A stretch of 64,000 nt of DNA from NCBI RefSeq assembly GCF_025950235.1, contig NZ_JAPDDT010000003.1, forward strand, positions 434,001 to 498,000, read 5' to 3'. The notes beneath the pieces are model-generated. The model worked only from the letters and a program-made list of their open reading frames with translations, made no database searches and was not told the DNA's origin. This DNA comes from Luteolibacter arcticus. GTDB lineage: Bacteria; Verrucomicrobiota; Verrucomicrobiia; Verrucomicrobiales; Akkermansiaceae. Position numbers and translations under genes: made by a program. Shown here piece by piece: positions 45,160-52,278 of this stretch (positions within the stretch are counted from its first letter, which is position 1; each line of letters begins with the position of its first letter).

Positions 45160-47706
45160 TCAGGGTTGGGTGGCCTCCAGCGTGAGGAACAACTTCGCAG
45201 GCTGGGTGCCTGTAATGGTGGCGGTGACAGTCGTGCTGCCTGCCGACGGCGTGTTCAGCGCCGGGGTGAGAGTCACGGTGGTGCCTCCGCTGGCCGCGCC
45301 GCTGGCATGGAAGGTGCCGAGGTCGGTGGACCACTTGTAGGCCGCGATCACGTCGCTGGCCGGCGAGCCACTTTGCGGATGTTGGAAGGTGACGGTGCTA
45401 CCGGTCTTGGCGACCGCCGTGACTCCTTGGTTTGCGACCGACGGATTGGTGCCGAAAACATTCTCGACGCCGTTCTTGATGCCGTCGCCATCCGCGTCGT
45501 CATTGAAGCCGTTCAACGAGCCGACATTGAAACCGCCGATCCACGCGGCGAAATCATCGGGTGGGTTCGGATTCAGCGTCACGCTGTTAAAGGTGCTGCC
45601 CCAGCGGATTTCATCCCATGCGGAGGAGTCGCTGGCGTAGTCCGACAAGGCGATCCGGTCCCATGTCAGGTCGGCACCCGTCACGGTCACGCCCCCGCTT
45701 GGATTCCCGGAGCCGAGTGCGGGGTCGATCCACACCGTCACGCTGTCACCGCCGGCCACGCTGCTGAGTTCGATCTTCGCGACGAACAGGTGGACATTCG
45801 CGTCCGACGGCACGCCCAGGTTGCCGACCATGCCGGTGTTGTTGTTGAGCCTGAAGGCGAAGTTCGTGGTGCTGAAATCCCCGGCGGCGATGCCCGCCTC
45901 GAAATCCCGGTTCGCGTCCGTGCCCAGCACTCCGTTGAAAAGCGCGAGGGTCTGATAGACCTGGGGATCCGGCGCGGCATTCTCCAAGCCCGTCCGGAAC
46001 AACCAGCTCACATAGCGGGTCCCAGTGGTGGCATCGCTCACCACCAGCCGCGGATCTAACAAGCGGCCGACTCGACCGGCGTTGGTGGCATTGATCGCCG
46101 TGGCATCCGCCGGGGTGCTGACATGGCCGCCGCTGGATCCGAGATAGAGAGGATTCGGATAAGCGAGCGAACCGGACGAAACCACCGGCGAGACCGGGCC
46201 GAACCCGTTGGTGATCGCCCAGGCATCCACATAGCCGGCAATCGTCGGATTCTGGCTGGCCAGCGCGCCCGCCGCGTAGCCACCCGCGGTGTCGAAAGGA
46301 TCGTGGCTCACCAGTCCGCTCCATTGCGGGAACACCGTCAGCGTCGCCACGGCCGAATCCACTGTCGTCGTCGGCTGACTGTCGGCTGTCGCGGCATCGT
46401 CAGTGATGCGGACCCAGTAGGGTCCTTCGGCGGCTTCCTGGACATTGGTCAATTCGAGCGTGTCGGAAGTGGCGCCAGAGATCGGATCGGCATCCTTGAA
46501 CCATTGGTAGGTCGGATTCCCCAAGACCGAAGCGACGACCGAGATCTGGGCATTGCTTCCTTCTTCCACGGAGACCGAAACGGGCTGGGTGATGATCGCC
46601 GGCTCCGGATAGGCGAGATCCACCTGCACGACATCGCTGGTGTCCGAGCCATTCGCGTTGGTGGCCACCACGCGGTAGTAGCCGTTGTCGGCGTAGGTGG
46701 AGGAGAACAACTCAAGCGTGTTCGCGGTGGCACCGCCGATGTTGGCCCAGCCGCCCACGCCGTCGGCGGACTTCTGCCACTGGTACGTCGCTGCCGGCGA
46801 CGAAAGAGCGCTTGCCAGGAGCGTCACGGTGTCGCCCACCTCGCCCGTGTAGGCGACCGGCTGGGACTCGAAGACCGGGATGGCGGGGAAAACGGGATCG
46901 ATCGTCACGTTGTTGAACGTGGTTCCCCAGCGGATTTCATCCCAGGCCACGCCATTGGCATTGTCGTAGTTGGAGAGTGCCAAGCGATCGAAGTGCATGT
47001 TCTTCCCGGTCACTGTCACACCGCCGGTGGGATCATTCGCGCCGAGGACAGGGTCGAGCCAAACGGTGATCGTATCGCTGGCGGCCGTCGCACTGAGATC
47101 GAATTTCACGACGAACAGATGCACACCGGAATCCGCAGCCACCCCGGTGCTGGTGTAGGCCTCGTTCGCACCGAAATTATATTGGGTGCCGGTGCTGCCG
47201 CCGTTGTTGGTGATGCCCGCCGTGAAGCTGCGATTGGCATCCGCCGTACTGCCGTTGTAGAGGTCCAGCATCTGATAGCCCAGCGCGGTATCGTTGCTGT
47301 TCTGGTAGAGGAAGCTCAGGTAGCGAACGCCCGCAGTGGTGTCGGTGACCGTCAATGCAGTGTCCAGAAGTCGATACACTCGCCCGACCTGATTGGCGTT
47401 GTCGGTGCCGACATGGGAGGGAAATCCGGCTTTATCGCCGAGTCCGGCGGTGTAGGCAGCGGTGGAACCCGCTTTCGCGGTGTATCCCAGCGAGCTCGCG
47501 GAGACCGCCGGTTCGCCGGCGCCAAAATCGATATCCACCCAGGGGCCGGTGTAGCCTGCGATAGTGGGTCCCTGCCCCGGCAGCTCAGCGCCGACCGGGT
47601 AGGCGGAAAAGGAATCCTGGCTGAGAACATCGGCCAGGCCGGTCGCCGGCAGCAGGAGGCCGGCACTCAAGATTGTTAGATAAGTGGGTTTCATCGTGGG
47701 TTTCAT
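45160..47706 (-). CDS. Secreted protein with two copies of the shared module and Ig-like domains
   Basis: 848 residues from ATG 47706; the first four codons are duplicated in tandem (ATGAAACCCACG, ATGAAACCCACT), so ATG 47694 is equally possible. Signal peptide ILSAGLLLPATGLA. Module copy A (nt about 46890-47660: LSQDSFSAYPVG, GRVYRLLDTAL, FDRLALSNYDN, AWDEIRWGTTF), two Ig-like domains, module copy B (about 45560-46320: SHDPFDTAGGYAAG, GRVGRLLDPRL, WDRIALSDYASDSSAWDEIRWG), then DDADGDGIKNGVENVFGTNP and a beta-rich end (KLFLTLEATQP). No PEP-CTERM tail. Middle gene of three related neighbours, 96 bases after the PEP-CTERM gene. Confidence 0.82.
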   Translation of the reverse strand: MKPTMKPTYLTILSAGLLLPATGLADVLSQDSFSAYPVGAELPGQGPTIAGYTGPWVDIDFGAGEPAVSASSLGYTAKAGSTAAYTAGLGDKAGFPSHVGTDNANQVGRVYRLLDTALTVTDTTAGVRYLSFLYQNSNDTALGYQMLDLYNGSTADANRSFTAGITNNGGSTGTQYNFGANEAYTSTGVAADSGVHLFVVKFDLSATAASDTITVWLDPVLGANDPTGGVTVTGKNMHFDRLALSNYDNANGVAWDEIRWGTTFNNVTIDPVFPAIPVFESQPVAYTGEVGDTVTLLASALSSPAATYQWQKSADGVGGWANIGGATANTLELFSSTYADNGYYRVVATNANGSDTSDVVQVDLAYPEPAIITQPVSVSVEEGSNAQISVVASVLGNPTYQWFKDADPISGATSDTLELTNVQEAAEGPYWVRITDDAATADSQPTTTVDSAVATLTVFPQWSGLVSHDPFDTAGGYAAGALASQNPTIAGYVDAWAITNGFGPVSPVVSSGSLAYPNPLYLGSSGGHVSTPADATAINATNAGRVGRLLDPRLVVSDATTGTRYVSWLFRTGLENAAPDPQVYQTLALFNGVLGTDANRDFEAGIAAGDFSTTNFAFRLNNNTGMVGNLGVPSDANVHLFVAKIELSSVAGGDSVTVWIDPALGSGNPSGGVTVTGADLTWDRIALSDYASDSSAWDEIRWGSTFNSVTLNPNPPDDFAAWIGGFNVGSLNGFNDDADGDGIKNGVENVFGTNPSVANQGVTAVAKTGSTVTFQHPQSGSPASDVIAAYKWSTDLGTFHASGAASGGTTVTLTPALNTPSAGSTTVTATITGTQPAKLFLTLEATQP

Positions 47707-47802
47707 CAGACGGTTCGGAAAAGGATCGAAGGAGCAGACCGCGATCACGGATGGCAGCGGCACTCCGGATACACAGGTGCCGGGCATCCGCCGCCGAGGG
47801 AC

Positions 47803-48681
47803 TCAGTTCCTCCGCCGGCGCAGCAGCGAGAGCAGGCCGAGCGAACCTAACAGGGCGGACGCCGGCTCCGGGATGGTCACCGAGTCGAAGTCGGTGCCCC
47901 AGCGGACTTCGTCCCAGGCGGCGGAATTGCCTTCATAGTCGGAAAGAGCGAGACGATCCCAAGTCAGGTTCTTCCCGGTGATGGTGGTGCCACCGAGGGG
48001 ATCTCCAGCCCCGAGGATGGGATCGAGCCAGACGGTGACGCTATCGCTGCCTGCCGCCGCGCTGAGGTCAAATTTCACCACGAACAAATGCACGCCGGTG
48101 TCCGCCGCCACTCCCGTGCTGGCGTAGGTCTCGAGCGCGCCATTCTCGACACCGAAGTTATACTGGTTTCCGGTTTGCCCGCCGTTGGTGGTGAGGCCCG
48201 CCGTGAAGTTGCGGTTCGCATCCGTGGTGCTCGTGTCGTAGAGCGACAACATCTGGAAGGTCGTCGCCCCCGTCTGTTGACCGTTTTGGTAGAGGAAGCT
48301 CAGGTAGAGGCTGCCCGTGGTCGAGCTGTTGACCGCCAAGGTGCTGTCCAGCAAACGGAAGACCCGTCCGCTGTTGCCGGCGGCAACCTCGCCGCCGGTG
48401 GTGTTGTTGGCCACGCTGACGCTGTCGCCGCTTGATCCCGCGTAAAGAGGATTGGAATAGCTGAGCGAACCGGCGGTGATGGACGGCTCGGCATTACCGA
48501 AATCGATGTCCGTCCAATCTCCCGTGTAGCCTGCCACGACGGGAGAAGGAACGACGGACTGGATTTCCCCGGCGGTGTAGCTGGAAAACGAATCATGGCT
48601 CAGCACGACGGCCTGCACCAATGTCGGAGCGAAAGCGACGGCCGACAAAACGGCCGCCCCGAGGGTTCTGGGATGGTTCAT
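47803..48681 (-). CDS. PEP-CTERM protein with one shared module
   Basis: 292 residues from ATG 48681 with signal peptide (AAVLSAVAFAPTLVQA). The body is a single copy of the module: LSHDSFSSYTAGEIQS, YTGDWTDIDFGNAEPSI, GRVFRLLDSTLAV, DANRNFTAGL, VHLFVVKFDLSA, DSVTVWLDPILGAGDP, DRLALSDYEGNSAAWDE. The C-terminus is a textbook PEP-CTERM sorting signal: PEPASALLGSLGLLSLLRRRR (motif PEP, hydrophobic helix, Arg cluster), the substrate of an exosortase; no exosortase gene is in this window. First in transcription order of the three paralogues. Confidence 0.88.
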   Translation of the reverse strand: MNHPRTLGAAVLSAVAFAPTLVQAVVLSHDSFSSYTAGEIQSVVPSPVVAGYTGDWTDIDFGNAEPSITAGSLSYSNPLYAGSSGDSVSVANNTTGGEVAAGNSGRVFRLLDSTLAVNSSTTGSLYLSFLYQNGQQTGATTFQMLSLYDTSTTDANRNFTAGLTTNGGQTGNQYNFGVENGALETYASTGVAADTGVHLFVVKFDLSAAAGSDSVTVWLDPILGAGDPLGGTTITGKNLTWDRLALSDYEGNSAAWDEVRWGTDFDSVTIPEPASALLGSLGLLSLLRRRRN

Positions 48682-48811
48682 GGGTTGGAGAAAAAAGCCG
48701 GGGTTTAGTGCGGCCTCTCTCCGACAGGCGGATTCCCTTCCCAGAACCGGACACAACCGTGGAAATTTTTTCTCACCGCCTTTGCGGACGCGATTTCACG
48801 GGCTTCCCGCG

Positions 48812-48831
48812 TGGTCACCGCAGCGTGACCA
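48812..48831. other. Inverted repeat in the gap before the PEP-CTERM gene
   Basis: TGGTCAC-CGCAGC-GTGACCA, 7-bp perfect arms. It lies 52 bases after the kinase stop and 131 bases before the PEP-CTERM start; no T-tract, so operator or weak terminator are both possible. Confidence 0.4.
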
Positions 48832-48882
48832 TCGGGCTCAGCGAGCGTCCGCTCTGAAGGAGATCCAATGATCGCTGAGGGC

Positions 48883-51030
48883 CTATTTCCCTACCAGATC
48901 GAGCGCCTCGCGATGGAATATCGCCGCGTTGATCCAGTCATACCAAAAGGTATCTTTGTCGTTTCCGGACACCACCTGGGTGCCGATCCTTTCCGTTACC
49001 GGCCCGGTGGTCATGTCGAGAAAGACCTTGGCATTCCCCGTTCGTCCGGCGCGCTGTTCAATCATCGCAAGGATCAACCGAGCGGACGCCATCCGCGCCT
49101 GGTTCTCCTTCGGCGAGGCAAGGCAGCGGTTGGCCCACAGCGTCGCGCGGGCATCGTTGCCGTCGCGATACTCCGCCAAGGCGAGTGAGAAGTAGCTCCA
49201 CGCCGCCATGTGAGGATTTTTGGCAAGGGCTCCCCTCTCGTCCACGGCCGTCGAAACGATCACGACCAGCGGCCGCAGTTGCCTCAAGATACTCTCGTCG
49301 GCGGGTCGCAGCAGGCAAACCTTGAGCATCTGCTCCGCCACCACCGGATGGGTGGTGTTTGAAAACCTTTCCAGGATCAGTTCGCGCAACCTCGCGTAGC
49401 CGGCATCGTCACCCGTGAAACACAACATCGCGGCGGCCGGCAGCAGATTCCGCGAAACGTTGTCGGTGTCGGAGCTGTCCACGCTGGAAATCGCGCGGGC
49501 GAACGAGGCATAGCGCTTGGCCGCTTCGTCCCTACGGCCCGCGGCGAGATGCCATTCGGCCATCCGGCGGAACGAATCCGCGGCCTCCAGTGACGACGGA
49601 GTAAGCTCCACCGGCACTTCCGCCAACAACTTGTCGGCACCCTCGAGCTGACCGTAGCCGATCATCACGGCGGCTTGGGCCACTCGTGCGCGGAACTCCT
49701 CGTTCGCCAATGCCGTCTCGGCGATCCCGCGCAGCCTGCTTTGTTCCTCACGCGAGGCTTTCTCCAGAAGGAACATTCGCGTGGAAAACGCCAGGGCCGC
49801 CACGAGGCCGAGCACCGCCACACCACCGCCGGTGAAAAGCACTTTGTTACGCCGGAACAGCTTGGCGAGCTGATAGCCGCGGCTCGGCGGGCGCGCCGTC
49901 ACCGGCTCGTCCTGAACAAACCGCACCACGTCCATCGCCAGTCCATTCGCCGTGTCGTAGCGGCGCTGGCGCTCCTTGGCCATGGCCTTCATCACGATCC
50001 AGTCGAGATCGCGCAGCCGCTTCTCGCCATGGGCGACCGATGGCGGCACGGGCTCCTCTTCACGCAGGATGCGCCGGGTTTCCTCAGGTCCGGCGTCCTT
50101 CAACCGCTGCGCATCGAAGGGCGGCCGGTGGCAGATCAATTCATAGAGCAGGGCCCCCAAGCTGTAGACGTCGCTGCGCGTATCGATGTCCGCGCCGCCC
50201 GCCGCCTGCTCGGGACTCATGTAAGCCGGCGTGCCGAGAAACTGGTCGCGCTGCGTCATCGTCGCTTCGCCGTCCCCGCCACCGGCCGTCGCCTTCGCAA
50301 TGCCGAAGTCGATCACCTTCGGCACCGGCACCCCATCATGCCTTCTAACAAGCACGTTCGACGGCTTGATGTCGCGGTGGATCACGCCCTTCTGGTGCGC
50401 GTGTTGGATGGCCTGGCAAACCTGCACCAAAAGATCCAGCCGCTCCCGGATCGGCAGCTGCCCTGACTGGCAGAAATCCGTGATCTTTTCCCCGTCCACC
50501 AGCTCCATCACGAAAAACGGCCGGCCGGTGGACGTGGTTCCGGCATCCAGCACGCGGGCGATGTTCGGGTGGTCCATCATCGCGAGCGCCCGCCGCTCAA
50601 GTTCGAATCGGGCGATCACGTTCTCAGTGTCCATACCGAGCCGGATGACCTTCAGCGCGACTTCCCGCTGGACCGGCTCCAACTGCTCCGCACGATAGAC
50701 CACGCCCCAGCCGCCCTCGCCCAGCCGCTGGACCAGCTTGTAGCGGCCGATGCACGCGCCGGAGTCCGCGAGCGCCGCCGCCTGTCGCGCGGTCACACCC
50801 TCCTCGCCTTCCAGGATCGCGATCCGCGACATGCCCGCCGGAATCTTCACCGGCGGCATGTCGAAGAAGTCCTCGGCCCGGTCTTCCAAGGCTAACAGCT
50901 TCTCCAGCCGTCCCCGCAGATCCGGATCACCCTGGCAGGTCCGGTCGAGGAAAGCCGCGCGCTCCGCCGGCTCGGCCAAGCCCGCCGCAGCTTCGAACAA
51001 GGTCCTCTCGATGCTCTTGGAAAAGTCCAT
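48883..51030 (-). CDS. Membrane-anchored Ser/Thr protein kinase (Hanks type)
   Basis: 715 residues. N-terminal 90 residues resemble the helical leader common to these planctomycete/verrucomicrobial kinases (FEAAAGLAEPAERAAFLDRTC). Kinase domain about 97-365: glycine loop LGEGGWGVVYRAEQ, Lys127 in VALKVI, HRDIKPSNVLV with Asp220, DFGIAK, and GTPAYMSPEQAAG. A transmembrane helix near residue 400-420 (VLFTGGGVAVLGLVAALAFS) leads to about 290 helical, TPR-like residues outside. Starts 12 bases after the ECF sigma gene, so they form one unit; the kinase may control, or be controlled through, that sigma factor. Confidence 0.92.
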   Translation of the reverse strand: MDFSKSIERTLFEAAAGLAEPAERAAFLDRTCQGDPDLRGRLEKLLALEDRAEDFFDMPPVKIPAGMSRIAILEGEEGVTARQAAALADSGACIGRYKLVQRLGEGGWGVVYRAEQLEPVQREVALKVIRLGMDTENVIARFELERRALAMMDHPNIARVLDAGTTSTGRPFFVMELVDGEKITDFCQSGQLPIRERLDLLVQVCQAIQHAHQKGVIHRDIKPSNVLVRRHDGVPVPKVIDFGIAKATAGGGDGEATMTQRDQFLGTPAYMSPEQAAGGADIDTRSDVYSLGALLYELICHRPPFDAQRLKDAGPEETRRILREEEPVPPSVAHGEKRLRDLDWIVMKAMAKERQRRYDTANGLAMDVVRFVQDEPVTARPPSRGYQLAKLFRRNKVLFTGGGVAVLGLVAALAFSTRMFLLEKASREEQSRLRGIAETALANEEFRARVAQAAVMIGYGQLEGADKLLAEVPVELTPSSLEAADSFRRMAEWHLAAGRRDEAAKRYASFARAISSVDSSDTDNVSRNLLPAAAMLCFTGDDAGYARLRELILERFSNTTHPVVAEQMLKVCLLRPADESILRQLRPLVVIVSTAVDERGALAKNPHMAAWSYFSLALAEYRDGNDARATLWANRCLASPKENQARMASARLILAMIEQRAGRTGNAKVFLDMTTGPVTERIGTQVVSGNDKDTFWYDWINAAIFHREALDLVGK

Positions 51031-51042
51031 TCGCTCCGGGCC

Positions 51043-51606
51043 TCACTCGTTATCCTCCTGGATCATCTGGAATAGCCGCGCCTTTGCGTAGGCCCACTGC
51101 CGCCGCACCGTCCGCTCGGTCACGCCATGGATCTCGGCGATCTCGGTCTCGGTCAGGCCGCCGAAAAACTTCAGTGCCACGACCCGCGCGCCCTCCGGAT
51201 CCTCGGCCTCCAGACGCTCTAACATTTCATCGATCAGCAGCACCCGGTCGTCGCGACTGGTGTCCGCCAGGTCGAGATCGCCGATGTCGAGCGTCTCGGC
51301 GCGCTCGCCGCGCTTGATCGCGGATTTCTCGCGGGCCCGGTCCACCAGGATTCGCCGCATCGCACCGGCAGCGGCGCGGAAGAAATGCGCGCGGTCGCTC
51401 CAATCGCGCTCCTTGTCGCCCGACAAACGGATCCACGCTTCATGAACCAGCGCCGTCGGCTGCAAGGTCTGCCCGGGCCTCTCGCCCGCCATCCGCTTGG
51501 CCGCCAAGTGCCGCAGTTCGTCATAAACCAAAGGCAGCAACTCTTCCGACCGCAAGGCATCGCCAGTGCCCAAGGCGTTCATCACTCTGGAAAAATCGTC
51601 GGACAT
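51043..51606 (-). CDS. ECF sigma factor (planctomycete/verrucomicrobial kinase-linked type)
   Basis: 187 residues from ATG 51606; the longer frame to 51675 adds an unlikely leader. Region 2: LLPLVYDELRHLAAKRMAGERPGQTLQPTALVHEAWIRL and HFFRAAAGAMRRILVDRARE. Region 4: VVALKFFGGLTETEIAEIHGVTERTVRRQW. This is the PF07638-type ECF family that usually sits next to Ser/Thr kinases in these phyla; here the kinase follows 12 bases downstream. No classical anti-sigma factor is present, so phosphorylation may replace it (inference from the family). Confidence 0.92.
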   Translation of the reverse strand: MSDDFSRVMNALGTGDALRSEELLPLVYDELRHLAAKRMAGERPGQTLQPTALVHEAWIRLSGDKERDWSDRAHFFRAAAGAMRRILVDRAREKSAIKRGERAETLDIGDLDLADTSRDDRVLLIDEMLERLEAEDPEGARVVALKFFGGLTETEIAEIHGVTERTVRRQWAYAKARLFQMIQEDNE

Positions 51607-51799
51607 TCCTCGTTGGGTCACTCTGAATTCCCTACCCGCCTTGTCGACTCGACAATGTGACGACGTGCAAGGCATTGGTCACGGCGCTCACCGCCCCGCG
51701 GGACCACGAATCTCAAGCCCCGCACCTACGCCTTGGGCGAAACGACGACATGGGCCTGGGGGGCAGGTTCTCAAAGGGGAAGCTTCCTCACTACTTCGC

Positions 51800-52068
51800 C
51801 GCACCAACCTCGTCGAGAACGCCATCCGCCCGACCAAGGTCGGCGCGAAGAACTGGCTTTTTATCGGGTGCCGCGAAGCGGAGCAGCGGGCGGCGATCCT
51901 CTACACCATCGTCGAGAACTGCCGGCGGCTGAAGATCGACACGCGGGAGTTTCTTGAAGACGTGCTCACCCGTCTGCCCGGCATGAAAGAGAGCGAGAAG
52001 TGGTCAGCCTCATCCCGGCGAACTGGCTGCGCGCCCGGCAAGGCAAGCTGGCGCGGAAAGCGGCCTGA
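51800..52068 (+). pseudogene. IS66 family transposase, C-terminal remnant with frameshift
   Basis: Frame 1 shows LVENAIRPTKVGAKNWLFIG, then EAEQRAAILYTIVENCRRL and FLEDVLTRLPGM, the C-terminal signature of IS66 TnpC. Around 51988-52000 the homology moves to the next frame (VVSLIPANWLRARQGKLARK, stop at 52066-52068). Upstream of 51800 no transposase sequence is recognisable, and neither tnpA, tnpB nor terminal repeats were seen. A decayed, non-functional fragment. The rest of the 672-base gap 51607-52278 holds nothing that I can name. Confidence 0.85.
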
Positions 52069-52278
52069 CGCGCAAACCCGCCAAGGGGAATCACACGGCA
52101 GCTGGGCCCCCGCGCACTCATCTGGACTCTCCGCCTCCTTTGAGCCAGGCCCTGGCCCGCTTGGCCAATCTGCCAAGCGATGAACCAATCCTTGGACACC
52201 GTTGGGCCTGACCCAATTCACGCTTCTCGCGAGCAATCCCTGTTACAGCCGCTAGGATTGCTCGCGGCTTTGATCGCC

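Noticed and set aside
47803-48681. Exosortase or other PEP-CTERM processing gene in the window
   Set aside because: None of the membrane proteins found shows the exosortase Cys/Arg/His motifs; the enzyme must be encoded elsewhere.
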